Assembly: GCF_025398155.2 (NCBI RefSeq)
Contig: NZ_CP104562.2
Span: forward strand, 2,914,001-2,978,000
Length of the DNA: 64,000 bases
Direction: 5' to 3'
From: Roseateles amylovorans
Lineage (GTDB): Bacteria; Pseudomonadota; Gammaproteobacteria; Burkholderiales; Burkholderiaceae_C
In this document: positions 26,300 through 35,591 of the stretch, piece after piece
Layout of the letters: each line of letters begins with the position of its first letter
Numbering within the stretch: position 1 is the stretch's first letter
Translations under genes and position numbers: made by a program
Notes under the pieces: model-generated
The model's input: the letters and a program-made list of their open reading frames with translations, nothing else
What the model was told of the DNA's origin: nothing
Database searches by the model: none

Positions 26300-26736
26300 C
26301 GATAAGCGATCCTTGGGCGGATGCGAGGGCGATTGCTCAGCGGCTCCGACAGAGCGGAGCTGAATTGCTGGTTTTGATTGGTGCTGCCGCTTGGTGCAGC
26401 AAATGCCAGCGGCTCCGCCCGGCTTTTGAGCAATTGTCGGGACAACTTCCTGGTCACGTATTGCCTCTCTGGTTGGATCTGGAGGATCACGCCGAATTCC
26501 TGGATGGCTTCATTGCACCGGATCTGCCGTTGCTTCTGCGGTGGCGCCAGGGCACCTGCGTGCAGGCGGCGGTTGTCATTGAAATCGCACCGGAAGCAGT
26601 CCCGTCCGAGCAAGTCAAGCTGCAGCCGCTAGTGCTGGATGGGTCACGCCTGCTAGACCCGCACCAAGGCGAATGGATCGAGCTGCCGCCGCTGTGGAAG
26701 GAGTTTGTTTCTGAGTCCTGGGCTGCTGGCGGGTAA
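26296..26736 (+). CDS. thioredoxin-like protein
   Basis: A 146-residue thioredoxin-fold protein with a CxxC centre in AAWCSKCQRLRP (C34, C37), preceded by a strand AELLVLIGA. No signal peptide is visible, so it would act in the cytoplasm. Its ATG overlaps the TIGR02270 stop codon (ATGA). Because the nuclease effector and the propeller proteins are cysteine-rich, it could keep them reduced before export; that is speculation from context. Confidence 0.7.
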   Translation: MTISDPWADARAIAQRLRQSGAELLVLIGAAAWCSKCQRLRPAFEQLSGQLPGHVLPLWLDLEDHAEFLDGFIAPDLPLLLRWRQGTCVQAAVVIEIAPEAVPSEQVKLQPLVLDGSRLLDPHQGEWIELPPLWKEFVSESWAAGG

Positions 26737-26778
26737 GTCGGCATCAGGCGTGTGCTGTGGGGCCATCGGAATTGCAAT

Positions 26779-26807
26779 CATCGATCGCTACCGCAAAGCG
26801 ATCGATG
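26779..26807. repeat. perfect 11-bp inverted repeat
   Basis: CATCGATCGCT (26779-26789) and AGCGATCGATG (26797-26807) enclose a 7-base loop, in the 204-base gap between the thioredoxin-like gene and propeller P2. No T-run follows, so it is not a standard terminator. It may be a transcript end hairpin or a regulator site. Confidence 0.5.
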
Positions 26808-26940
26808 CCCCTGCAGAGAAGTCTTCATGGTCAGGTCGCCACATGACCATTGCTGACGGTCGAGACTTGCGAGGTCGGTGGTCAGATTCGGCTGCCTCCT
26901 GCCGAAGTCGGATTGATGGACATGAATCGAAGGCCATCGC

Positions 26941-27927
26941 ATGAATGCCTGCCTCTCTCTGGATGACTATCAAAAGCGCTTTGAAGGGTTCGGCATACGC
27001 GATTGCGCCGTGGTCTCACCTGGCTGCTACTTGTTCGTTGCTGTGCAGGATTGGGACGATGCCCGGCCGCGCCCTTTTGAGAGTGAGCTGAGTAGCAGGC
27101 TGCATAAGCTGGAGATCGATTCGGAAAGGCCCTGGGTGACTGCCGGGCTCACCGGCTTCAGTCGTCTCAAGTGCGCCGGGCTGAAAGGCAGTGGCGACGT
27201 CGGCCTGGCCATGGATGGCTTGGGTCAGGTGTATGTCAGGCGGGCGCATGGTGGCGGGATGGAAAACAACGTCCCTGGAGGGCAGGGCGTCGGGCCTTTG
27301 CGTGGAGCGGTCAATAGCATCAAGCAGTTGAATGATCGTCTCTACGGATGCGGCGGCGCCCGAAGCCTGTTCCGACGAGTCGGCCCGGACCGCTGGGAAG
27401 AAATCGGCCCGTTGCCACCAGAGGGGCAGGGCGAAGTCGGCTTCCATGATTTCGATGGATTCAGCGAGTCGGACCTATACGCCGCCGGCGGCCAGGGAGA
27501 TGTCTGGCGCTATGACGGCCGTGCGTGGCACCAGGTTGCCTTCCCCTCCAATCAGTGGATCAAGTCAGTGTGCTGCGGCGCAGATGGCCAGGTGTATGTC
27601 GGCGCAGAGTCCGGAACCGTGTTCCGTGGCCGCGGCGATCAGTGGGAGTTGATTCATCAAGGCGATCTGAGCCTGCCATTCCGTGACATGGTCTGGTTCA
27701 ACGATCGTGTCTATGCCACCAACGATTACGGTTTGTGGGAGATCCGGGACGGCCAGGTTCGCCCAAGCGCCGCACCGATCGAGATCACCAACTGCGCGGG
27801 AAACCTGTCCGTGGCCAACGGTGTCATGCTGATGGCTGGCGCCTACGGGGCCGCGGTGCACGACGGTCAATCGTGGTCGAGACTGTTCAGCATTTCCGAA
27901 CTCGCCCGAGCGTCGAAGGGCCGATGA
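26941..27927 (+). CDS. beta-propeller putative immunity protein P2 (group II)
   Basis: A 328-residue member of the array. The N-terminal half (DDYQKRFEGFGIRDCAVVSP, FVAVQDWDDARPRPFESEL) differs from other groups. The C-terminal half (FSESDLYAAGGQGDVWRYDG, VCCGADGQVYVGAESG, YGLWEIRDGQVRPSAAPIE) is nearly identical to P6 (36729) and P8 (39134). A GAAGG ribosome site precedes the ATG. No effector gene is adjacent, so if it is immunity it is an orphan one. Confidence 0.7.
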   Translation: MNACLSLDDYQKRFEGFGIRDCAVVSPGCYLFVAVQDWDDARPRPFESELSSRLHKLEIDSERPWVTAGLTGFSRLKCAGLKGSGDVGLAMDGLGQVYVRRAHGGGMENNVPGGQGVGPLRGAVNSIKQLNDRLYGCGGARSLFRRVGPDRWEEIGPLPPEGQGEVGFHDFDGFSESDLYAAGGQGDVWRYDGRAWHQVAFPSNQWIKSVCCGADGQVYVGAESGTVFRGRGDQWELIHQGDLSLPFRDMVWFNDRVYATNDYGLWEIRDGQVRPSAAPIEITNCAGNLSVANGVMLMAGAYGAAVHDGQSWSRLFSISELARASKGR

Positions 27928-28028
27928 TCTGTGGAAGCCCTTTCAGATAGTCCGTGTCTTCGGAAATCACTGACGTTCGGACTGGCATTCAGAACAGTTC
28001 TGGAGATTACTTTTGACCAAGCAATTAG

Positions 28029-28506
28029 ACATTCCCGAATCGTTTTCACCAAAGAATCTTCGACAACCGATGGTTCTATGACTGCGCAGTGATCCGCCGG
28101 CGGCGAAGGCAACCTCTGGCGCTTCTACGGCAAGGCCTGGCGCCAGTGTCAAGTCCCCACCTGCATGACGATGGAAAGTCTGTGTTGTGCGGGTGACGGT
28201 AGCGTCTATGTCGGCTTGCAGTCGGGCGGCCTGATGCGTGGGCGCGGAGACGACTGGGAGGTCATCCACGAAGACAACATGACCGTCCCCTTCAAAGACA
28301 TCGTCTGGTACCAGGGCCAGCTGTGGTGCACGTCGGAATACGGCCTGTGGACGGTGGGGAAGGACGGCAAGCTGGTCGATGCCGACGTGCCCGGGTTGGT
28401 CTCGGCATGCGCTGGCAACCTGTCGTCGGCAGACGGCATCCTGATGGTTGCCGGGCTCAACGGGGCTGCCATTCATGACGGCATGGAATGGCACCGTCTG
28501 CTGTAA
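28029..28506 (+). pseudogene. deleted beta-propeller gene P3 (group III)
   Basis: The start region reads FDNRWFYDCAVI (about 28050-28092), matching the N-terminus of P12 (45525). It then jumps, with a frame change, to AGGEGNLWRF-type sequence and continues to WHRLL at 28506, matching the P12 C-terminus. Most of the N-terminal half is deleted and no start codon remains, with an in-frame stop just upstream. An internal ATG at 28165 could only give a 113-residue fragment. Confidence 0.75.
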
Positions 28507-28875
28507 TTTGCAGCCGATGCTGCCCGCGCGGCCAACGGGCTCTCACCCGGGGCACAGGGACGCACATGGCAGTTTGCACTACGAAGGGAGGCGGACAGTG
28601 GGCCGGAATCTGCTACGAACACGAAGTACGTGATCGGTTCGGGACCCGCCAGGACAAGGTCTCGACCGCGCTGAAGTAACGGTTCAGAAGCGCACTACTG
28701 AATCCCGCCTAGGATATTGGGTCTCGCTCATCCAGATCACACGCAGCGAAGCCGCAACGCCTGCTATCCGCGATCGCGACGTCGTTCAAACACCGTCTTT
28801 GCAGGAATTAGCGGTGTAGACGATTTGGTGAATTGCCATTGCCTCGTATAAGCAGCTAGTTTGAATAGGTTGGCC
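28507..28875. other. 369-base stretch without a supported gene
   Basis: A short frame at 28566-28679 (37 codons, starting MAVCTTKGGGQWAG) is present, but nothing supports its expression. The sequence is of mixed composition and probably contains scars of lost genes between pseudogene P3 and gene A1. I see no terminator or strong promoter. Confidence 0.4.
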
Positions 28876-29337
28876 ATGAACATTGAGAGCTTTATCAAAT
28901 TCCTTGCGCATTCCACTGTGAACGATCGATTCGATGAACAGTTGGAGGCGGCCGGCCTGAAGGAGCGACCCAAGGGGGATGATCCGACAGTCTTTGTGAA
29001 AAGTCCTGATGAGGGCTTCATTCTTGGATTCAGCTCGAATGCGGCTTTCCAGGAGTTCTATGCGACCGAACCCAAAACACCGGGTGGTTACATTTTGGTC
29101 TCTATTTATGGAGAGCCCGGCAAGGCGGAGCTTCCCTTTGCACTGGATTGGGCGATGACGGCCAATCAGATTAAATCAAGGCTTGGCGAGCCGAAGAGGA
29201 TCGCTGCATCCAATGCCACTTTCGTGCACGAAGGGTTACAGGTTGTGTGCCGTTTCAAGGACAAGTCAATGCAAGAAATGACTTCGGCGACTGTCTCTTT
29301 GATCGACATCTACGCGAAGCAACGCTTCGGGTTGTAA
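28876..29337 (+). CDS. array family A protein, copy A1
   Basis: A 153-residue soluble protein I do not recognise. It shares a pattern with A2 (30564) and A3 (43514): an N-terminal FLAHSTVNDRFDEQL, KERPKG, a strand block, PFALDWAMTANQIKSRLGEP and a C-terminal strand VCRFKD...VSLIDIYAKQ. The three copies differ widely in sequence. A small alpha/beta layout with a central LG(E/S)P turn recalls small immunity families of polymorphic toxin loci. A3 follows a toxin remnant directly, which supports an immunity role. Gene B1 follows after 5 bases. Confidence 0.6.
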   Translation: MNIESFIKFLAHSTVNDRFDEQLEAAGLKERPKGDDPTVFVKSPDEGFILGFSSNAAFQEFYATEPKTPGGYILVSIYGEPGKAELPFALDWAMTANQIKSRLGEPKRIAASNATFVHEGLQVVCRFKDKSMQEMTSATVSLIDIYAKQRFGL

Positions 29338-29342
29338 GAGGC

Positions 29343-30368
29343 ATGTTCTCCACCGACTCGCTTTTAGCCTTCATCGGCCGCTCGCCTGCTGGGCCTGAAA
29401 TGGACGAATGGCTCAGTCAGCAGAGAATTCGTCATCGGCCATTCACGGCGGAGGAAGATGAATGCTTCAAACGCGATTCCTATCGTGCGGGCCGGAATGC
29501 GCGGGCTAGCGAGGTGGACGAGGTGGAGCGACACAGTCTGGCGCTCATCTATGATAGAAAAGCCCTCTATTGGTCGCTTGTTGGCAAGCCTGACGAAGTC
29601 CCGCCGCTTGATCCCGGTCCATTTGTCTTGCGCGAGGTCGCCTTCTTTGCTTCCGGTTTTCAGAACTATCGCGGGTACGAAGGTGAGTTGCCGGCCCAAC
29701 TGCGCTTTGGCCAATCTTCAACCGAAGCAATACAGTTGTTGGGCGATCCCCTAGCACGTCGGAAGGTTCGGGACTTGATCTGCCTGCTCTGGGCCGTGGA
29801 CGATTGGATCCTCAATGCCAGTTTTCTTGAAGGGGATGACGATCTTGGCGTCGTGCACATCCGTCGCCAGAATATGTATGACCGTCGTATGCTGGGTAAG
29901 GATCGCCAACGTGATGACAATGAGCGGGGCCCTGCCGACATGGCGCACAAAGCGGTGGGACGCTCACTGGTCGGACCGATTGCTGGTGACGCACTTGCTT
30001 CCATCGGCTGGGCGCCAAATCTGTTCGACTTAAGCAACGCAGGCGAGATTACCCATTACATGCCAACGCGCGGAGTGACTTTGTATGTTGGTGACCGCGG
30101 TCAGGCACCTTCCGTCTTGACGGGGATTCGATTCAACCGTCGCGGGGACATGGGGAGCGAGGGATTCGATGGTCGGATGCCTCATCAAATTGAGTTCCAT
30201 GATACGCCTGCTGTAGTGGAAGCGCGGGTTGGGCGGCGGCCCGACAAGATCACTCAGGCGCCGGATACTGGGGCATATCTTTGGCACATGGGTAAATATG
30301 ACCTTCATGTCATGTTTAGCTTAATTGACTATCAGGTCTATCGTACCTCGTTGTTCATGGCAACGTAG
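29343..30368 (+). CDS. array family B protein, copy B1
   Basis: A 341-residue soluble protein of unknown family, the only full copy of family B. The start MFSTDSLLAFIGRSPAGPEM is repeated in truncated copies B2 (31074) and B3 (44024). It pairs with A1 (5-base gap). Some later segments (GQSSTEAIQLLGDPLARRKV) echo the LGEP turn of family A, so B may be a longer relative of A. I see no catalytic motif or membrane segment. An immunity function is conceivable; not shown. Confidence 0.55.
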   Translation: MFSTDSLLAFIGRSPAGPEMDEWLSQQRIRHRPFTAEEDECFKRDSYRAGRNARASEVDEVERHSLALIYDRKALYWSLVGKPDEVPPLDPGPFVLREVAFFASGFQNYRGYEGELPAQLRFGQSSTEAIQLLGDPLARRKVRDLICLLWAVDDWILNASFLEGDDDLGVVHIRRQNMYDRRMLGKDRQRDDNERGPADMAHKAVGRSLVGPIAGDALASIGWAPNLFDLSNAGEITHYMPTRGVTLYVGDRGQAPSVLTGIRFNRRGDMGSEGFDGRMPHQIEFHDTPAVVEARVGRRPDKITQAPDTGAYLWHMGKYDLHVMFSLIDYQVYRTSLFMAT

Positions 30369-30563
30369 ATCTTCGCGGCAGAATGCAACCTCGGTAGTTT
30401 CCTTAGAACAAACCCGTCGCTGGATCTGCCCAGCTGTCGATGCTTTTTAATCTGGGTAATTCTGAATCAAGCTGATTGTTGATTATAATTTTGGAAAATA
30501 TATCGATGAAATAATCAATAAATAGCTTGATTGATCGAAATTTTAAAGATTTAAAGGGTATTG
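30369..30563. other. AT-rich intergenic stretch
   Basis: This 195-base gap is much more AT-rich than the window, especially 30440-30560 (runs such as ATTATAATTTTGG and AATAAATAG). It probably contains the promoter of A2; the TATAAT-like bases near 30483 are one candidate, without a clear -35 partner. The composition suggests foreign DNA. Confidence 0.4.
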
Positions 30564-31061
30564 ATGGATATAAAAATTCTGGTTTCCTTCTTGGGCCATT
30601 CATCCGTGCATGATGCGTTCGATGAATTCTTGATCGAGAATGAGATCAAGATGCGTCCGAAGCTGTCTGACAGCTATCCGTACAAGGTTAAGTCTTCAGA
30701 ACCAGGCCTGGCATTGACTTTTGAAGACTCTGCGGAAGCAAAGGGCATGGCACGGAAAAGTGAAGGCCAGTTCGTATTCCATGAAATCTACTTCGATTTT
30801 GACCCACATAAGGGAGTGTTTCTGGGGGAGCTCCCCTTTGGCATCGGCGCGGCCCGGTCCATCGAGGGCATCGAAGCGGTACTCGGTAGCCCACGGGTTC
30901 GGCGGGACAGCGCGAACCCGAAGTTCCCAGGCCTCTTTGCGAGCTATTTGATCGACGGGATGGTGATTCAACTCAAGTTCGCAGATGCCGATGGCAAGGT
31001 GCTCAAGTTTGCGCGAGTCGGGTTGAAAGAAGACAACCATGTCAGTCAAGGGCTGGCCTAA
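30564..31061 (+). CDS. array family A protein, copy A2
   Basis: A 165-residue paralogue of A1: FLGHSSVHDAFDEFL, KMRPKLSD, LPFGIGAARSIEGIEAVLGS and a C-terminal KFADADGKVLKFARVG. The ATG at 30564 is preferred over the adjacent TTG at 30561; AAAGGG lies upstream. It is followed 12 bases later by a truncated B copy, so the A-B pairing is conserved in this second occurrence. Confidence 0.58.
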   Translation: MDIKILVSFLGHSSVHDAFDEFLIENEIKMRPKLSDSYPYKVKSSEPGLALTFEDSAEAKGMARKSEGQFVFHEIYFDFDPHKGVFLGELPFGIGAARSIEGIEAVLGSPRVRRDSANPKFPGLFASYLIDGMVIQLKFADADGKVLKFARVGLKEDNHVSQGLA

Positions 31062-31073
31062 TCGCATGGATCG

Positions 31074-31250
31074 ATGCAAATATCCACCGATGATCTGCTG
31101 AGTTTTGTCGGCCGCTCGCTCGCGGCTGCTGATTTTGATCAGTGGCTCGAACTCATCCGATCTATAACTGCCCGCCCATCACGAATAAATCGGACCGAGA
31201 GGACGACGCCCGTGATCCCTTTGCCGGCGCTTCTGGCGTTGAACCGCTAG
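31074..31250 (+). pseudogene. truncated family B gene, copy B2
   Basis: The frame begins MQISTDDLLSFVGRSLAAAD, clearly related to the start of B1, and stops after 58 codons. Beyond about residue 28 (WLELI) the sequence no longer follows B1. It is a 5' remnant of a B gene downstream of A2. Confidence 0.65.
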
Positions 31251-31707
31251 TAGGTTTTGCCAATCCCGCCGCGTCATGAAGCGGTTGCGGATTCTGGCTT
31301 GATGAATGCAGGTCCGTCCGACGGAGGCAACATTCGAAGCTCGTCAATTCTGACGCCTTGGCGCCGACCTCTCTGACGATTCCCTGCAATGGGCGCGTGG
31401 GCCACGGCGGGCTTGGTCGTTACAGCGAGGAAACTTGCGCCCATCTGCCCGAATGGCCAAGCTGCATTGAACGCCATCATGGATATCAAGAACGTCAAGG
31501 AGCAGGCGAAGTCGGGCGTCCAGGGTTTCAAGGACAACCCTCACAAGGCCCATGCAGATATCATGAGCCTGATGACGTAATTGAATTCTTGAACCACAGC
31601 TTGATAAACAATATAAAAGTTGCTTCGGAAGGGGCTTGGCCGCTTATTCGGATTCAGGGGCGTCGGCAGAGATTCCAAGGCACTTCAAAGAAGGGCGCAA
31701 AGAAATA
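31251..31707 (+). other. scar region with a small open frame
   Basis: A 63-codon frame at 31389-31580 contains CPNGQAALNAIMDIKNVKEQ and FKDNPHKAHADIMSL, a lysine-rich helical segment that could be the tail of a lost effector. It has no convincing ribosome site. The remainder (31251-31388, 31581-31707) shows no supported gene. The next propeller gene starts at 31708. Confidence 0.4.
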
Positions 31708-32748
31708 ATGCTCATCACAGTGGAGGAGTACAAAGACGTGCTCGAAAAATATTTCGTCGTGGATTGCGCGATTCGCGAACGGAACATTTTTGGCTTCGCA
31801 TTAGACCGTGTCTTTTCGGACAAGGAGGTTGAGGAGGAAGAGCGAAATAAATGGGACAGATCGCTGCGTCCAAAGCGGCTTGCCGTTTTTTACCGAGACG
31901 ATGCCGAAGGTGAACGCTTGGGTGCAGAGAACTTGGGCAATTGGGGACCTCTGCAATTGGGTGCTATGACTGTCCCAACGAGCCAATTCCTACTTTACGA
32001 AAGTCATGAGGATCGCGTATACGTCATCGGTTCAGGTCGTGATGAATTCGAGAATCCAATTGATCCTCGAAAAAATCCTGATGCGCCGGTCCATGCGGGA
32101 GTTCGTCGTATTAAGACTTTTCATGGTAAAGCATTTCTTGCAGGCGGTTATCGAGGGTTTACCGAGCGTTTAGGGCCGGATAGTTACCGCAGTCACAAAA
32201 CGCTAGTGGGTGGATATCCGTTGAGCCATCCGGAAAGCGGGAGAGAGGGGTTCGTCGATTTCGATATGTTCTCGGAAACCGACATCTATGCTGCCGGTGG
32301 AAAAGGGGACGTTTGGCACTTCAACGGATCAGCTTGGCGCCAAATCCAACTACCCACAAATGCATGGCTAAATACCGTGTGCTGTGGGGGCGACGGCATG
32401 GTCTACATCTCCGGCTACGAGGGGCTGACCTTCATGGGCCGCGGCGACAATTGGAAGCAAATCAACGCCGGTGGAATTTATCTCGGCTGGAAAGACATGG
32501 TCTGGTTCGAAGACCGTGCCTGGGCCACCAGCGATAACGGCCTGTGGACCATCAAAGACGGCAAGGTGGAGTTTCGGAATCATCTGCTCCCTTCCGAGAT
32601 CAGCGTCTGCAGCGGCAATTTGTACGTTGCCGATGGCGTCATGTTGATGGCGGGCCTTGGTGGGGCGTGTTTCCGCGAGAACGGCAAGTGGCACAGCATT
32701 TTCACAGCGGGCCAAATGGGCAAGCTGCTGCTCGACGAGGCCAAATGA
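31708..32748 (+). CDS. beta-propeller putative immunity protein P4 (group V)
   Basis: A 346-residue member, the only copy of its group. Its N-terminal half (EEYKDVLEKYFVVDCAIRER, FYRDDAEGERLGAENLGNWG) has no close match in the window. The C-terminal half keeps the array pattern: MFSETDIYAAGGKGDVWHFN, VCCGGDGMVYISGYEG, NGLWTIKDGKVEF. The ATG at 31708 is chosen over an upstream in-frame GTG or ATG because the preceding codons lack similarity to other copies. Its stop overlaps the start of a TIGR02270 remnant (ATGA), the same junction type as in module 1. Confidence 0.68.
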   Translation: MLITVEEYKDVLEKYFVVDCAIRERNIFGFALDRVFSDKEVEEEERNKWDRSLRPKRLAVFYRDDAEGERLGAENLGNWGPLQLGAMTVPTSQFLLYESHEDRVYVIGSGRDEFENPIDPRKNPDAPVHAGVRRIKTFHGKAFLAGGYRGFTERLGPDSYRSHKTLVGGYPLSHPESGREGFVDFDMFSETDIYAAGGKGDVWHFNGSAWRQIQLPTNAWLNTVCCGGDGMVYISGYEGLTFMGRGDNWKQINAGGIYLGWKDMVWFEDRAWATSDNGLWTIKDGKVEFRNHLLPSEISVCSGNLYVADGVMLMAGLGGACFRENGKWHSIFTAGQMGKLLLDEAK

Positions 32749-32840
32749 GCCTGCCGCCGATTGCTTGGCCCGGCCTGCCGAAGGTCGTCGAGCCGCTGGT
32801 GCGCCGGCACGCCGAGGATGCTGCGTTCCATTCGAACTGA
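32745..32840 (+). pseudogene. 5' remnant of a TIGR02270 gene after P4
   Basis: A 31-codon frame with EPLVRRHAEDAAF, equivalent to the N-terminal motif of the intact TIGR02270 genes (LRRHVQDAAFYW at 24959, NQHAEEAAFLW at 60077). It ends at 32840 where the sequence switches to unrelated DNA with a 20-base repeat shared with 39005-39024. Confidence 0.65.
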
Positions 32841-33130
32841 ACCACTCCGTCGGCTTACGTTTTCCCCGTGGTGATAGGCGTATTGACGGCGGCCCATTTC
32901 ATCGATACGTCGACGGAACTGCCGTAAATGTCGTGGCAGAGGGGCCTGGCGGCATTAGAAGAAATTTAGGAGCGGATCCTCGTCGCCCGTATCATGGATT
33001 AGTCGGGTGCCTATTGTAAAAAAGCTCCATGCAGTGGGGGCTAGGATGGCGCTGAGGTTACTCCACATTCGGGTGAGCCAGGGGCAAAGGTTGTGGATGA
33101 CAATTGCGGGATGTGACTGGCGAGACGCAT
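32841..33130. other. gap with a shared 20-mer and no supported gene
   Basis: The 20-mer at 32837-32856 recurs exactly at 39005-39024; in one frame it reads LNHSVGL after PFE or PFG. The DPFGLN-like context recalls the end of an Rhs core, but only a few codons are present. The rest of this gap shows no gene. Confidence 0.4.
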
Positions 33131-34153
33131 ATGATTATTGAGAAATCGATTTGGAAGAAGTATTTCGAAGGCTTCACATTCTTTGGCTGTGCGATTTTCC
33201 GTCGGCAGGGTTTTTGTTTTGTGCTTGTAGAGGAGAAGGGTAGTTTTGACATTCTGCCAAAGACGAGAATATTAACCGTTATTGCAGATAAGGCCGCAGA
33301 GGCCGGAATCCGTAGGGCGCAGGCTGAAGATCTTTCTTTCGCAACCATTGCTTGCGGGCTTGATCCCACTGAATATGTTGTCGTTGATACTGTAAGCAAT
33401 GTATACAGCGCGAATGGGAAGTCAAATCAGTTTGAGCGAAGTATTGAGGATCTGATTAGCCTCAAGACCCCTGTTGGAGCCATGGTCACCATTCGGAAGG
33501 TAGCGAGGGTGGCTGGCAAGGTGTATGCAATCGGAAGCAATCGTCGTCTATACCGTAGGGAAGGTATCGAGAAATGGGTAGACCTTCACGCTGAGGGTCG
33601 CGGGGCGCCAATGCCGGCGGACTACACGACCTCCCGTACGGATTGGGGACGAGTACTTGGGTTCAAAGACCTAAGCGCCTTTAGCGAGACCGACTTCTAC
33701 GCCGCAGGCGGAGCAGGTGACTTGTGGCGCTTTGATGGCAAGACTTGGCAACAATGTCCGTTGCCGACCAATGCCCAACTGGAGACAGTCTGCTGCGCCG
33801 GCGATGGCAAGGTCTACGTGACCGACCTGCACGGCAACGTGTGGGCGGGCCGCGAAGAAAAGTGGACCCAAGTCGCGACCAGCGAACTCAGCTGGGGATC
33901 GCAACCCGTTGACGCGTTCTGGTTCAAAGGCCGCATGCTGTTCGGCGCGCAGGAGGGGCTGTACGTCATCAATAGAAACAAGCAAGTGGTACCGCTTGGT
34001 GACGTCGAAGAGGGAGTACCCAGCTCGATGGTGACGGGGCGTATCGACATCAGCCCAGACGGCAATCACCTGTTGACCGCTGGACCGTACGGGGCCTGCC
34101 TCTACGACGGCGAGACCTGGACGCGCTTGTTCAGCGCTTTCGACTATCGTTGA
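33131..34153 (+). CDS. beta-propeller putative immunity protein P5 (group I)
   Basis: A 340-residue group I copy. Both halves resemble P1 (IIEKSIWKKYFEGFTFFGCA versus the P1 start), but its C-terminal half from REGIEKWVDLHAEGRGAPMP onward is nearly identical to P7 (37869). The first third is AT-richer than the remainder. The ATG at 33131 aligns with the start of P1. It is followed one base later by a TIGR02270 gene that is broken by an IS21-family element. Confidence 0.7.
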   Translation: MIIEKSIWKKYFEGFTFFGCAIFRRQGFCFVLVEEKGSFDILPKTRILTVIADKAAEAGIRRAQAEDLSFATIACGLDPTEYVVVDTVSNVYSANGKSNQFERSIEDLISLKTPVGAMVTIRKVARVAGKVYAIGSNRRLYRREGIEKWVDLHAEGRGAPMPADYTTSRTDWGRVLGFKDLSAFSETDFYAAGGAGDLWRFDGKTWQQCPLPTNAQLETVCCAGDGKVYVTDLHGNVWAGREEKWTQVATSELSWGSQPVDAFWFKGRMLFGAQEGLYVINRNKQVVPLGDVEEGVPSSMVTGRIDISPDGNHLLTAGPYGACLYDGETWTRLFSAFDYR

Positions 34154-34154
34154 G

Positions 34155-34220
34155 ATGAATGATGAATTTATCGCGGCACTGCGCTTCGAGCAGGTGCTGC
34201 GTCGTCACGTGCAGGATGCG
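34155..34220 (+). pseudogene. 5' part of a TIGR02270 gene cut by IS21-family element
   Basis: The sequence from ATG at 34155 matches the module 1 TIGR02270 gene (24959) up to VQDA, where the insertion begins at 34221. The last five bases, ATGCG (34216-34220), are the target duplication repeated at 36465-36469. The gene continues at 36465. Confidence 0.85.
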
Positions 34221-34292
34221 TGTCAGGCGACATCCAATACTGCCCCCCTGACGACATCCAGAACTGACCCCCTTCACTAGAAGGAGGTCCGC

Positions 34293-35591
34293 ATGACGGA
34301 CGTTGTGACCGATCCTTCCCGCGTCATGTACGACGGTGGGAGGCAGACGATGTTGGCTCCGCAGGAGGTGCAGAGGATGCTGGCGCTGCAAGCGCAGGGC
34401 TGGGGAGCCAAGCGCATCAGTAAGGAACTGGGCTGCAGCCGCAACACCGTGCGGGAGTACCTGCGCAGTGGCGGCTGGAAGCCTATGGACGTGTCGGGGC
34501 GCTCCAGCTTGCTCGAGCCGCATTTGGCGTGGCTGGAGCAGCGTCTTCGCCAGCACAAGGGAAATGCCGACGTGGTGCGCCAGGAGCTGCAGCGCGAGTT
34601 TGGCATCACTGTAAGCCTGCGCACCGTGCAGCGCGCCGTAGCGCCGATGCGAGTGGCGCTGCGTGCTCAGGCGCTCGCCCACGTGCGCTTCGAGACGGCG
34701 CCTGGCCTGCAACTGCAGGTGGACTTTGGCAGCACCCACGTGCAGGTCGGCGAGGAACTCACGCGCGTCTTCCTGTTCGTCGCAACGCTGGGCTACAGCC
34801 GTCGCACCTACGTGCTACTGAGCCTGCATGAGCGCCAGTCGGCCTGGCTGCTCGGCCTGGAGGGCGCGTTCCGGCATTTCGGCGGCGTGCCGCACGAGGT
34901 GCTCATCGACAACGCCAAGGCGCTCGTGGAGGAGCACAACCGCCAGACGCGCGAGGTCAAGCTCAACGACCGCTTCCGCGCCTTCTGCAGCTACTGGGGC
35001 GTGACGCCTCGGGCCTGTGCGCCGTATCGGGCCCAGACCAAGGGCAAGGACGAGCGCGGGGTCGGCTACGTCAAGCGCAACGCCATCGCAGGGCACACGT
35101 TCGCCAGCCTGGACACGCTGCAAGCCCACCTGGACCGCTGGATGCGCGACGTGGCTGATGTGCGCATGCACGGCACGACCGGCGAGCCACCCATCGAGCG
35201 GTTCGAGCGCGATGAGCGTCGGTCCCTGCGTCCGCTGCCGTCAAAGGCGCCGTTCCTGCAAATGCGCGAACTCGTGCGGCGCGTGCACACCGACGCCTGC
35301 ATCGAGCTGGACACCTCCCGCTATTCCGTGCCCTGGAAGCTCATCGGTGAGCAAGTCAGCGTCGTGGTGTCCGACTGCGAGGTGCAGGTGCTGTACGCCG
35401 GCCAGGAAGTGGCGCGGCATGCGCAGAGCTCCTTGCGTCGCAGCAGCGTCATCGAGCGCAGTCACCTGGCCGGCATCGTCGGCAGCCAGTTCATCGGCGC
35501 GACCCGGTTGGCGCCGCCGTCCGCTGCGGCGCCTGCCGAGTTGCAACGCGACCTCGTCGAGTACGAGGCGCTGGTCGGGGGAGCCTGGTAA
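34293..35591 (+). CDS. istA: IS21-family transposase IstA
   Basis: A 432-residue transposase. An N-terminal helix-turn-helix (GWGAKRISKELGCSRNTVRE) is followed by a DDE catalytic region with LQVDFGSTHVQVGEE, LIDNAKALVEEH and a later acidic site near KGKDERGVGYVKRN. A strong AGGAGGT ribosome site precedes the ATG at 34293. Its TAA overlaps the ATG of istB (TAATG). Confidence 0.93.
   Translation: MTDVVTDPSRVMYDGGRQTMLAPQEVQRMLALQAQGWGAKRISKELGCSRNTVREYLRSGGWKPMDVSGRSSLLEPHLAWLEQRLRQHKGNADVVRQELQREFGITVSLRTVQRAVAPMRVALRAQALAHVRFETAPGLQLQVDFGSTHVQVGEELTRVFLFVATLGYSRRTYVLLSLHERQSAWLLGLEGAFRHFGGVPHEVLIDNAKALVEEHNRQTREVKLNDRFRAFCSYWGVTPRACAPYRAQTKGKDERGVGYVKRNAIAGHTFASLDTLQAHLDRWMRDVADVRMHGTTGEPPIERFERDERRSLRPLPSKAPFLQMRELVRRVHTDACIELDTSRYSVPWKLIGEQVSVVVSDCEVQVLYAGQEVARHAQSSLRRSSVIERSHLAGIVGSQFIGATRLAPPSAAAPAELQRDLVEYEALVGGAW

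Noticed and set aside
28566..28679. 37-codon open frame with MAVCTTKGGG start
   Set aside because: It is short, with no convincing ribosome site, no paralogue in the array and no recognisable family.
30077..30085. GTGACTTTG match to the T6SS promoter motif
   Set aside because: It lies inside gene B1 without a -10-like hexamer at the fixed offset, so I treat it as a chance occurrence.
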